DNA of 64,000 nt from Acinetobacter colistiniresistens. Its GTDB lineage: Bacteria > Pseudomonadota > Gammaproteobacteria > Pseudomonadales > Moraxellaceae. The notes under the pieces were generated by a model, which did no database searches, was not told where the DNA came from, and saw only the letters and a program-made list of their open reading frames with translations. Below are positions 18,904 through 28,700 of this stretch, piece by piece (the stretch's first letter is position 1; every line of letters begins with the position of its first letter). The DNA lies in the NCBI RefSeq assembly GCF_000413935.1, contig NZ_KE340382.1:62001-126000 (forward strand), read 5' to 3'. The translations under genes were made by a program, and so were the position numbers.

Positions 18904-19244
18904 ATCATACATAACCAACGATCATGTCGATCTAGCGTTTCGCCCTCTTTCCCCACAATCTCCCCTAACCACTTACGGATCTCAGGACTGTTTACATTGT
19001 CATTATAGATCCACCCTTCATTCCCAGTGTTATATGGAGGATCAATATAAATACAATCAACTTTTCCTGCATAGCGTGGTAAAAGTGCCTTCAATGCATG
19101 TAAGTTATCCCCTTGAACTAAAAGATTGCCGCCCTGTTCATCCTCATTGCATGAAACTCCAGCCACAGGTTCTAGTAATCGATAAGGAACTTCTTTATGG
19201 TGCTTTTCAACTGCTTCTTTTCCTATCCAATTTAAAGTAGGCAT
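18904..19244 (-). pseudogene. mod: Type III adenine methyltransferase Mod, 5' part (split by IS)
   Basis: Translation from the ATG at 19242-19244 gives MPTLNWIGKEAVEKHHKEVP. The catalytic motif IV DPPY at residues 68-71 (YIDPPYNTGNEGW) is typical of beta-class N6-adenine methyltransferases. The frame continues through DRHDRWLCM and then runs into the IS, ending with about 30 IS-derived residues. SAM-binding and target-recognition parts are on the other fragment. Upstream, 19245-19381 must hold the operon promoter. An upstream in-frame start at 19274 is possible but less like the family. Confidence 0.92.
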
Positions 19245-19381
19245 TAAGTAATCCCAAAAACATAAACTCCTCAATTGGCATAGATTACCATTTTAAAAAG
19301 ACTCAACCCTAGATTTTTACTCACGCCTTCTCATAAGTGTGACAACCTCTGACGTGCTAATCAATTTGGTCTATTTTAGTT

Positions 19382-21721
19382 TCATTGAATTAAACTATCT
19401 GTATTATGGCTCTGCATATGAATCGATACCTGAGATAAACCAGCCCGTTCAAATCGATATCTCATATATCTAGAAATATCATCTTCGTGTGAGGAAATGA
19501 TTAATTGCCTATCTTTTAACTCGCAACGTAATAAGTCAGTTAAAGATGCAATATTGATTTCATCTAAGGATTGCACAGGATCATCAATTAAAACTAAAGA
19601 GTTCTCGGAATAAACTCTATTTAATGATAAGAAAAAAGCTAGACTCAATGCAGCCAATTGACCAGAACTCATTGCTAGTGTCGCATCATGGTCAGAACTT
19701 TCCGCAGTACAGAAGCGAATTTGCTGCCCTTCTGCATAGTCTATAAACAGTCCTAGACCACGTTGATAATTTTGTATTAAGCGCCCACTATAGATATGAA
19801 ATATTAATTCAATATTAGCGATAATTCTTGAAGAGTAATCACGTTCAGTTTCAATTAGTGTTTTTTTCAACCTAATTATTTTAGCTTTTGCATTTAAGTT
19901 TGCATTATATAAATCACTCTTTTCCTTTAACAATTTTTTCGTCTGCTGAAGTTCAAAATCCTTAAAGTCTTTAAACTTTTTATTTACATAGTTTTTCTTA
20001 TGATTTAAATCATCTTCCAGTAAGTCATAGAAATCTTTATGTTTCTCAAAAGTTACACTTATAGCTTCCTCCCACCCTACAGGTAGAACATCCCCTTCTA
20101 TTTTTTTTAAACCTCTTAAATTAGAAATAATTTTATCTTTTCTAATTTCCAATTCAATATCATCATCTGTATATTCAGAAGAATAACTTATTGCCATTTT
20201 CTCAAGACGAGAACTCAAACCGTTCAAGGTTTTAAAAAAGTTTTGGCTTATATTTAATTTGGTGAACAAATTAATATTAAAATCTTTTAAAAAAGCATCT
20301 TTTTCTTTTATATATAACTCTTTAATCAACTTTAACTCAGAAGAAATAATCAAATAGACCTTACTTAGATCTTCTGTTGAACTTCCAATTTCTTTTGAAT
20401 ATAAATCTGAAATCACCCTTATATTTTCAATAAGTTTTTCTACACTTCCCCAATCTATCCCACATAAAGCGCATATAGTTCCATCCTCACCAAAACTTTG
20501 CTTATGTTTTTCAAATAAATCCTTTCGCATTTTATTAAGCTCTAATAACTTCGCTTTTTTTTCTGAGAGCAATGCTAATTTCTTATCTTTCTCAATAATA
20601 TTTTCTTTAAGTTTATCTGAAATAACCACCCCTAAAGAACTTAATTTTGTAATTTCCTCTTGAGAAATAGCATTAAAATCCTTATCCAATATCAATAAAA
20701 CTTGATCAACCTCTAAGAGTCTTTTATTAATCAATTGAAGATTATCAAAATTACTTATATGCTTACCTATAGATACAAGCAGCAACAAAGAACTATCATT
20801 ATCAATGATAAATTTTTCAATAGCTGAATTTTGATTTCTTATGCGTATATCTTCTTTTCTTTTACAACACTCTATTAATAGATCAATTTCTTTTATAAAA
20901 TTATTATAATTTACATCAGCCTCTTGTAAAAAAATTTCTTCATCATCCCATTTTGGGGATGTTCTTTGTGTAGATATTTTTTTATATATAACATCATATT
21001 CATTTTCAGAAATATTTTTTTCCAAGATATTTTTTAACTTAGCATCTATCTCATCAATTTCTACCTTTTGTGCTTTTTCCTGTTTTGTTAATTTACTTTC
21101 GACTTTATTACAAATATCAATACGTTTCTTTATTTCAGTTGTTTTTATTAGTTCTTCCAAAGCCTTCTTACGATCAGTGATTTTTTTCGAAAAAATAAAT
21201 TGACTCTGACCTTGGTGTAAATAATTTAACATTGAATAGTTAGAACAAAAACTTTCACCAAAAAACTGTTCAAAAAAATTATTTTCTAACTTATTCTCAG
21301 TAGGTTCAGAGTTAAAATCATCTAATTTATATAAACTAAAAATATCAAAATTATTAGCTTTATTATTAATTTCGACTTTTAAATCATTGACAAACCCCAA
21401 TCTAACAAAAAACAGTTTTTCATCATCATGATCATTCATCAACTCTACTTTAATTTTTAAATCAACCTCACCACCTTTTTTGTTCCAATATAGATTATCT
21501 TTAAACTTCTTTTTTGTCTCAACCATCACAAGCTTATAAAGATCTGATATTCTGGATATTTTCCCCGTAAATAGCAATTCAATAGCATCAAAGGTAGATG
21601 TTTTTCCATACCCATTTGGACCTTCTAAAGTAATCAATGAAGACTTTTTGAAATCAAATTCTATATTTGTAAATGCCTTAAATGCTTGAATCTGAAGCTT
21701 TGATATTTTCCAATTCTTCAT
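19382..21721 (-). CDS. ABC-type SMC/Rad50-like ATPase of an ABC three-component system
   Basis: This 779-residue protein has Walker A EGPNGYGKTS at residues 33-42, long coiled-coil arms, and a CALC half-zinc-hook near residue 417. The signature MSSGQLAALSL is near 680 and Walker B LVLIDDPVQSLDE near 705, followed by an SSHEDD His-switch region. This is the RecF/SbcC-type ATPase found in ABC-3C conflict systems. It overlaps by 44 bp the upstream middle-component gene, which itself overlaps the first gene by 8 bp, so the three are produced together. It probably uses ATP-driven conformational change on DNA to control the nuclease-like partner. Family features are seen; the anti-phage role is inferred. 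Confidence 0.88.
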   Translation of the reverse strand: MKNWKISKLQIQAFKAFTNIEFDFKKSSLITLEGPNGYGKTSTFDAIELLFTGKISRISDLYKLVMVETKKKFKDNLYWNKKGGEVDLKIKVELMNDHDDEKLFFVRLGFVNDLKVEINNKANNFDIFSLYKLDDFNSEPTENKLENNFFEQFFGESFCSNYSMLNYLHQGQSQFIFSKKITDRKKALEELIKTTEIKKRIDICNKVESKLTKQEKAQKVEIDEIDAKLKNILEKNISENEYDVIYKKISTQRTSPKWDDEEIFLQEADVNYNNFIKEIDLLIECCKRKEDIRIRNQNSAIEKFIIDNDSSLLLLVSIGKHISNFDNLQLINKRLLEVDQVLLILDKDFNAISQEEITKLSSLGVVISDKLKENIIEKDKKLALLSEKKAKLLELNKMRKDLFEKHKQSFGEDGTICALCGIDWGSVEKLIENIRVISDLYSKEIGSSTEDLSKVYLIISSELKLIKELYIKEKDAFLKDFNINLFTKLNISQNFFKTLNGLSSRLEKMAISYSSEYTDDDIELEIRKDKIISNLRGLKKIEGDVLPVGWEEAISVTFEKHKDFYDLLEDDLNHKKNYVNKKFKDFKDFELQQTKKLLKEKSDLYNANLNAKAKIIRLKKTLIETERDYSSRIIANIELIFHIYSGRLIQNYQRGLGLFIDYAEGQQIRFCTAESSDHDATLAMSSGQLAALSLAFFLSLNRVYSENSLVLIDDPVQSLDEINIASLTDLLRCELKDRQLIISSHEDDISRYMRYRFERAGLSQVSIHMQSHNTDSLIQ

Positions 21722-22358
21722 TTAATAACTCCGCTATAACCTCATCAATACTATCTGCTTCAAATTTTCCAATAAAATCATAGGTTTTTACTAAATTTTC
21801 AACATTTACTTTTTCACTTACACTATCAAACAAATTTTGAAATGATTTACTAAATTTCGGAATTTCTAAGAATGGAAATTTAATAAACACTCTTGTAACT
21901 AAGCTATGAAATGAAGGCTTTAGAGGGTCTTTTTTGTACTCATCAAACTCATCCATTTTCTTAATTTGACTTTTAAAATCCCCATAATTCTTTCCAAGAA
22001 GTAATTTTTCTTCAGCATCTGAATAATAGAAAAAATATTTTTTAAAATAATACGGATTCTCTTCTATTTCTAAAATCTGTTCTTCAATTCCATTAAAATC
22101 ATTCAAAAAATCAACTTTATAAATAAGAATTAAATCACAATTTTTTTTAAAAGCAGGATGTTTTTGCAATGTTTCAGGAAGAGATTCATTAATGAGATCA
22201 TGAATACTTTCAACAGATAATAATTGATCTAAGACATGTACAATCAAGTACCTTTGAGCTTCACCATTTTCTTTAATGAAAAAATCTGTATTATCTAACG
22301 ATTTTTCCAAAATAAATCCTGAATCAATCACAGCTTCATGCATAATTTTTTTAAGCAT
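21678..22358 (-). CDS. ABC-3C middle component
   Basis: This 226-residue protein is acidic and mostly helical (for example EEQILEIEENPYYFKKYFFY), with no catalytic motif visible. Its place between a DUF4297-like protein and a Rad50-like ATPase, with overlaps at both ends, matches the middle component (MC) of ABC three-component systems. MC proteins are thought to link ATPase and effector. The assignment rests mainly on gene order and length, so the particular MC subfamily is not given. Confidence 0.7.
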   Translation of the reverse strand: MLKKIMHEAVIDSGFILEKSLDNTDFFIKENGEAQRYLIVHVLDQLLSVESIHDLINESLPETLQKHPAFKKNCDLILIYKVDFLNDFNGIEEQILEIEENPYYFKKYFFYYSDAEEKLLLGKNYGDFKSQIKKMDEFDEYKKDPLKPSFHSLVTRVFIKFPFLEIPKFSKSFQNLFDSVSEKVNVENLVKTYDFIGKFEADSIDEVIAELLNEELENIKASDSSI

Positions 22359-23577
22359 TATTCAACTCGCTCTGTGCTATAGGTGTACAAATTACTTTTA
22401 CAGGAAGCTCTTTCAATATATGATTTTCCGCTTTATTTTCATCGATAGTGATTCGTGTCACACTGTCATTATAAGCATTAATTTCAATATTTTTGTGAAC
22501 CTCACTACCTGATATTAAAATATTGTACTCATATAAAATTTTTACTAATAAATTATTACTACGAAGTTGTTCTATCAATTTAGCTTTAAATGATTCAGCA
22601 CGTCTATCTTGCAACTTCAAGGCTGTAGGTAAGTATTTTTTTGAATCTTTAGAATAATGAGGAAGATCAACTAATACAATATTAGCTGAGATATCGGTAA
22701 TGATTTCAGCATAAGTACTTACATCATCATTCCTTATTTGATCAGAAGATGATAAGCGGATAGATTGTTTTATATATTCTAAATCTGCATCATCCATTTT
22801 ATAAATATGCTTAAAAACCTCATTAAATAAGCCTATTTGTTGTATTGTAAAATATTCATTACTCTCACATACATAATTTTCCAAAGTATCAGCAAAAAGA
22901 TTTCGCAATCTTCTCATCTCATATGGAAGATCCTGTACTAAATTAAAGTCTGTAATTAAAATTTCTAAAATTAAATCACTTTCAATTGTATTTTCATAGG
23001 CCGCTCTATTCTGACTTGTTCCCCGATGGATCAAGGAATGAATTTCAATAACTTTTGAAGTGATCATTTCTGATAAATAATGATATTTCTGCTCTACAAG
23101 TAGCAAAGAGTTTTCCAAAGAATTCTTATTCAAATATTCTTCTATTTTTTCTTTAATTACTCTCTCAATTCGATCTAATTTACAATAAGAATCTTCATCA
23201 TATTTATAAAATTCAACTATTGCTTTTTTCTCATTTTCATAATCACTAGAATCATCAATTTCATTAGCTATATGGAAGTATCTTTTTGTATTAGGACAAC
23301 AATCTATACATATTTTTGACGACTTATTTAGTGCTTTTTCAAATGCAGATCTATAAGGAGATGCCTTAGCCTTAACTTGATGAACCGATATTGCAATACC
23401 ATCCGAATAAATGGCAAAGTCATCAGTACTATCCAACTGTAAAGCAAATTTCTTGACTTCTTTCCCCTCGAAGCTTTCATCCAATAGAAGCTTAATAGAA
23501 TGAAAAAGTGCTATCTTTCCTTGATAGACGAAGCCTCCCCAAGATGATATTGCACTGTCAGGCAGCTCCTCTGTCAT
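22351..23577 (-). CDS. ABC-3C effector-type protein with DUF4297/Cap4-like nuclease N-terminus
   Basis: This 408-residue protein starts MTEELPDSAISSWGGFVYQG. The GGFxYQ element followed by a hydrophobic helix, then LDSTDDFAIYSDGIA and VHQVKAKAS (residues 49-74), follows the order of the DUF4297/Cap4 PD-(D/E)xK endonuclease fold, with catalytic-type Asp and QxK. The remaining 330 residues are helical and probably sense or bind partners. It is the first gene of the three-gene ABC unit and overlaps the next by 8 bp. Its likely job is DNA cleavage on infection; this is inferred from family resemblance. Confidence 0.72.
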   Translation of the reverse strand: MTEELPDSAISSWGGFVYQGKIALFHSIKLLLDESFEGKEVKKFALQLDSTDDFAIYSDGIAISVHQVKAKASPYRSAFEKALNKSSKICIDCCPNTKRYFHIANEIDDSSDYENEKKAIVEFYKYDEDSYCKLDRIERVIKEKIEEYLNKNSLENSLLLVEQKYHYLSEMITSKVIEIHSLIHRGTSQNRAAYENTIESDLILEILITDFNLVQDLPYEMRRLRNLFADTLENYVCESNEYFTIQQIGLFNEVFKHIYKMDDADLEYIKQSIRLSSSDQIRNDDVSTYAEIITDISANIVLVDLPHYSKDSKKYLPTALKLQDRRAESFKAKLIEQLRSNNLLVKILYEYNILISGSEVHKNIEINAYNDSVTRITIDENKAENHILKELPVKVICTPIAQSELNNA

Positions 23578-23681
23578 ATAAAACCCTATTATTTATAAAT
23601 TTTATTTCTTTCTAATATACATGAAATCTATTTCTTTGCAAAAACTAAACTACTTCAAATTTGGGAGCTTTCGCCCCCTAA

Positions 23682-23880
23682 CTATCGACTTGCTAACCTT
23701 CGCTCAATCCATTGGTTTACCTCAAATGCCGACCAACCAACACAATTCACACTCAACTTAATTGGCTTAGGAAATGTTGAATCTAACATTTAGATTGAGG
23801 ATTAAGTTTTTCATATATAACTGAACGGCTAATATCCGTAACTGCAATGACTTCTTTAATCCTAATGATTTGGTTTATGT
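23682..23880 (-). pseudogene. AlpA-family regulator remnant
   Basis: Two adjacent minus-strand reading frames together spell a decayed AlpA regulator. They are RIKEVIAVTDISRSVIYEKL (winged HTH), a stop and frameshift at about 23796, and then TFPKPIKL...VGWSAFEVNQWIERRLASR before the stop at 23682. No start codon remains at the 5' side. AlpA proteins activate excision genes in P4-like and integrative elements. This is a relic of another mobile element, or of a lost part of this one. Confidence 0.75.
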
Positions 23881-23951
23881 GAAATATCTAATCATCTGAT
23901 AAATACGTTTTATTTCTCCAACCATTATCAAAACTAAATTTAGAAAATGGA

Positions 23952-24215
23952 CTAATTCACCGCCCTAACACTCCCTTGCCCTTGTTGAATATCCTCTACA
24001 GAACTTGGCTCCTTAGAGAGTTTAGACTTCGCCTTGACTTCAAACTCAAGCTGAGTTTGCTCAGCCTCATCAGTATAAAAATCCTCCACTAAATCTAATC
24101 CTTCCTCCAAATTTATCTCAAACTGTGCATTACTAGAACTTAATCTAGCTGTTGCATCTAAAGCATTTTGATTAAAGCTTACAGCTTTACTTTGTTGGTC
24201 TATTTCCTTTGCTGC
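23952..24215 (-). pseudogene. 3' fragment of a hydrolase/metal-binding recombination-module gene
   Basis: An 87-codon open stretch with no start (an in-frame TAA precedes it) reads AKEIDQQSKAVSFNQNALDA, then EEGLDLVEDFYTDEAEQ and ends SVRAVN. It aligns along its whole length with the C-terminus of the intact gene at 31136-32032 (AKQISEKSKAVGFYQEALDH, EEGLDIVEEFYNDE, SVKALN). It is therefore a diverged, truncated paralogue 7 kb away from its intact relative. Together with the AlpA relic it marks an old element junction. Confidence 0.8.
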
Positions 24216-24344
24216 TTAAATCGTATATTGAAGATTCACCACATGCTGTAAAGTTAAATTCACGCAATTGATTGCGAGATGTAAAGTAAGTAACTCGTCA
24301 CTTTGAATAATAAGTCACTTAATTTTAACCATTAAAAAGATAGC

Positions 24345-25739
24345 TTACGATTGGCTATGTTTTTTAAACATTTGGCCAAAACTAATTCCACCGTCATCTT
24401 TTGGTCTTTCCCATGCTTCAAACAAACTAACTAAACCATTCACCAACTGTTTATCATAACTAATTGAACCAAAAGGAAATGATGTTAAATACTCAGCTTC
24501 TGAGTCTAAAACATGTAGAACAATTACAGCAAATTCATTTTTAACAACAATAAGTTCAAAATTACCGTCAAGTATCCCATCCTTAATCCCATAAAAATAC
24601 TTTTGCTGATCTTTCGCAATAATCTTACGGTAATTATTTACAGAAGTTCGATCTTGTTCATCATGCATCGGTAAAAAGCATTTCAGTTGTAAATCAGTAT
24701 TCTGTTTAGTCTTAATTTGCCCTAAAGCATTAATAAAAGTATTGAATCTTAGTGATTTACCCCAAAAGACATCATCTGGCGCTAACCAGTAGATACTGCT
24801 GACTTGATGATTCTTAGCAATGCTTTCTTTAATTTTATTCAATATAATCTTTGAATTGCTCTGACTATAGCAAGGACCAATAAACAAATGATTTCCATCA
24901 GATGATTTACTTTCAATAGGATTAATACTATCAAATAAAGCATTAGGTGCTAGAAAACGGCCATCCTTAAAATATTGATTAAGTTTTAACTGCTCAAACC
25001 CATCTAGATTATTCAAAATATCACGAATATTGTTACCCTTTTTACTTTGCCCCAATGCTTGATAAGTTTTATCTTTGAGTTCATCACTCATAATCGAGTC
25101 CAAAACTTTTATGGCTTGTGGTTCAGCCTGAGCATCAACATGAAGATCGAGCGACTTACGAACAGTACATTCTTTAACCTTTTTCACTGTACCCATTTTA
25201 TAAATACTAGGTCTGCCTTCTATTTTCTTTAAGGTAATAATATCCTCTTCGATAAGTTGATAAAATTGCTTCTGAAATCGGTCCCTAACGATATTTTCAC
25301 TATTTGCAGCATGAGTACTAGTCGCAATCAATTTAATGCCATACATATTGTTATCTGGCTTTTGAGCAATATAATTAAAATTGGTTAATTCATAGATCAA
25401 ACTGTGAGTATGCTCCAAAATAGATGCAACTTTCGGTATTGAATCTACCGTGGTGAAATATTTCATTGATTTATTAGTCAAATGAAAAAGTCCATCTTGC
25501 TGAAGCTCAACTTCATTATTAGTAATGAGTTGATCTAATACAATGCGAGACTCTCGCTGATTCATGCCTAAAAATTTAGCGATATTCTTCACAGACAATG
25601 GGCTTATACGCAATAAACGCATAATCATAGAATCTATGAAGTTAGGCATTTGACTTGATGTATAACTAAAGTTTACTTCAAACTTTTGAGAAGGAATTAA
25701 GATATCAATATCATGATAAGGAATACTATAATTACTCAT
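24345..25739 (-). CDS. Winged-helix protein partner of the NERD-kinase-helicase
   Basis: This protein of about 464 residues has an N-terminal winged helix (residues about 35-95: MRLLRISPLSVKNIAKFLGM, LDQLITNNEVEL). The C-terminal half (about 270-464) includes FIGPCYSQSNSKIILNKI and a final segment ending FGSISYD...FEAWERP. The layout faintly recalls PLD-like effector domains seen in TrmB/wHTH regulators, but the HKD residues are absent, so this is tentative. The ATG at 25739 is preceded by AGGTGG and overlaps the stop of the giant upstream gene by 8 bp; a GTG at 25748 is less likely. No named family was recognised. Its obligate pairing suggests a sensor or regulator of the helicase. Confidence 0.6.
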   Translation of the reverse strand: MSNYSIPYHDIDILIPSQKFEVNFSYTSSQMPNFIDSMIMRLLRISPLSVKNIAKFLGMNQRESRIVLDQLITNNEVELQQDGLFHLTNKSMKYFTTVDSIPKVASILEHTHSLIYELTNFNYIAQKPDNNMYGIKLIATSTHAANSENIVRDRFQKQFYQLIEEDIITLKKIEGRPSIYKMGTVKKVKECTVRKSLDLHVDAQAEPQAIKVLDSIMSDELKDKTYQALGQSKKGNNIRDILNNLDGFEQLKLNQYFKDGRFLAPNALFDSINPIESKSSDGNHLFIGPCYSQSNSKIILNKIKESIAKNHQVSSIYWLAPDDVFWGKSLRFNTFINALGQIKTKQNTDLQLKCFLPMHDEQDRTSVNNYRKIIAKDQQKYFYGIKDGILDGNFELIVVKNEFAVIVLHVLDSEAEYLTSFPFGSISYDKQLVNGLVSLFEAWERPKDDGGISFGQMFKKHSQS

Positions 25740-28700
25740 GATTGCCACCTCGATTCGAACTTGTTTTATATTTAAATTTCAATGAATTGGGATTCTTAGT
25801 TGGTGCAAGTTTCTGATCAGCAATATATTGATAATGCTGATCATCATTTGTACGCTCCAGGATATAACTAAGAACCAATCCTAATGGACTTTCTTTATGT
25901 CTTGGCATATCCCATAGACGAGATGCACCAAAAATTACCAACCGATCCATCGCTCGAGATAAAGCCACATTAATACGATTTGGCATATTCATAAAACCAA
26001 TTTTATTATCAGAACTATTACGTGTAATAGATAAAATAATAATTCTGTTCTCTTTTCCTTGATAGCTATCAACAGTATCGATTTTAACTAAGGATCTAAA
26101 TTCTTCATCCCAAGACTTCGAATTAAATTGCTTACGTAAATATCGTTTTTGCTCGCCGTACATACAAATAATACCGATAGGTGGCTCATTTGGCTTTGAT
26201 CTGTCTTTTAACTCTTTCAATAATTGCTTATCTGAGTGAATTTTCTCTAACAATGCCATAATCTTACGAGCTTCATGTTTGTTATAGAAAGTTGTACCTA
26301 CACCATCACTATACTTCTCAGACGTATCAACCCATGTCACTGTAGATCGTAGTTCTTGAACTGAACATTTAAGATAGATATTCGGCACAACTCGTACCAT
26401 TTCTCTTGTATAAGGCTTCTCAAATGGTTCAATTACCTCAGTTTTAAGTGGGTCATCATAAAAACAATCCGAAACCATATTACCTATTGCAGGGGCCATC
26501 CGATATTGAGAAAGTAGTTTCCCTTGTACCACCTTCCCATAAGGTGAATTAAATAGTCTCTCAAAATCACTTTTCAGATTTGCCTCTATACGTTTTTCTG
26601 AAAATCCTAATTTACGTGCCAATGCCTTAGCATGTTCTGGTGAATACAAAGGAGGCAATTGTTTATGATCACCAACTAATAAAATACGTTTAGCTGACTG
26701 CATTGCGATAGCTAATTCTGAAGAAATTGATCGCGCAGATTCATCAATAATGACCCAATCAAATGTTTGATTTGCAATATCAATCGAATGATGCCCAATC
26801 CCGACACAAGTCCCGCAGATGAATTGCCGTGTCTTGGAAAGATAAGTCTCATAGTTGGCATTTGGACTATCAATCAATTGATCATAATCAAATGCAATTT
26901 GTACAAGTGCTTTGGCATTATTAGCAGCTTTACCTTGCACCTCAAAACTCTCATCCAACATTTCCCAGATTTGACTTTCTCTATCTAAAATCTGGCGGCT
27001 ATTCAATCCAATTAAAGAAGTATGTAGCTCTTGCGAATAATCTTTAAGACGATCAATCAGCTTAGCCGATAACCCATTCCACTCAGTTTTAGACAATAAT
27101 TTTTCATCTTCAGACTCTGTTGAAACCAACATTCTTGATAGGTGACCAAATAGATTTACCTTCAAAAATAAAGCGCAAGCTAAATATTCTTTATCAACTC
27201 CGATAGACTGGCTCAAAGATAGAACTCTATCTTCCATCTCAGTTAAAAACAAATGACGATGTGTAGAAATAATAGAGTCTGAATACACATCTTTTAAGTT
27301 ATTTGATACGGCATTTTCTCTATTACTGAAACGTACAATTTCTAATGGTGTTTCTAAACGCTGAGCGTGTTTACGAATACGCTCAGCAGCAGTATTAACA
27401 GCTTCATGCGATTGACTAACCATTAAAACATTATTGGCATTTTGCTTTTCAAAAACATAATGAACAAAGGCTGCGATAAATTCAGTTTTACCTGTTCCTG
27501 GAGGACCTTGTAAAATTGAGACTGGACCAAAGTTAATTAATTTACGGAATGCTTCACGTTGAAGGTCATTCAGACTGACAACTACTTTTCCATTTTGATC
27601 TTTCTGATCGTATCTTTCAAAGTCTTTATCCGAAACAGTAATATTATAATTCTTGGGGATAATTTGTGAAGTCGGCTCAAAATAGTCAACTAAATTGGGG
27701 ATATCAGATTGTCGTCTTAATATCTGTTCTAATGCATTTTTACGTTTAAGAAATGATGATTTATCCGCCTTAGTACGTAAATATAAAACTTGTCCTACCT
27801 TAATTTTATCAGCATATTTTACGCCTTTAACTCTTAACTCCCCAGCTAAAGAATTTTGAATATCAATATCACCTACACGGAACTCTCTATCCTCACCATT
27901 AAAATCAATAGTCTTATGGATTAAGCTAATTAACGCATCTTTCGGAAATTTGTCTAATACATCGTTATCATCTTCATATCTTGCAATATAAATTTTGGTA
28001 TCAACCAATTGCAACGGTTGTGATAAAACAATGTATGGTAAAGCTTCAGTCTCTGTTTCTAAGATTGCCTTCCATAATTTCTTTGTATCAATATTTAAAG
28101 CAGCTAGCTTATTAGTATCATTATGGACATAGTCTAATGTTATCTTATTTACAATTTCATCTGTGACACAAGGATCCTGTGAATCATGAATTAGTAACTG
28201 TTGATCAATATCCAATACATCAGTTGACTGAGGAAAATCAGTCTCTAATTCTAAAATATCCTCTTGGTCATTAAACTGATCTTGCAAAATATCATCAATT
28301 GCAGTTGAAAATTCCTCCAAATTAAACAGGAAACTAGATAGTTCTGTATAATCTGGTCTACCAATTGAATGCTCAATATTTAAGTTAATATCTATTTCTA
28401 GCACAGCCTGATCTATGACGTAATGTGGCACAACATCAGATTCACGTACGCCTGTCACAAAGCGAATACTTTTGCTATTAGGATCTATAATAAAATGAAT
28501 TGAACCCCCAATCCCCTGTAACTTGACCATAATGTCATTACCATTACGACCCTTCTCTAAAGCTGCATAGATACGCTTATTATCGGCAAAAATCTGTAGC
28601 TCAGTGAATTTATCAGGTACTGGAATACGAATGGTTGGTGTATCGCTGTTAATTTGCGTAGTTTCAATACTTTCCAATAGACGATTTAAATCACCTAAAG

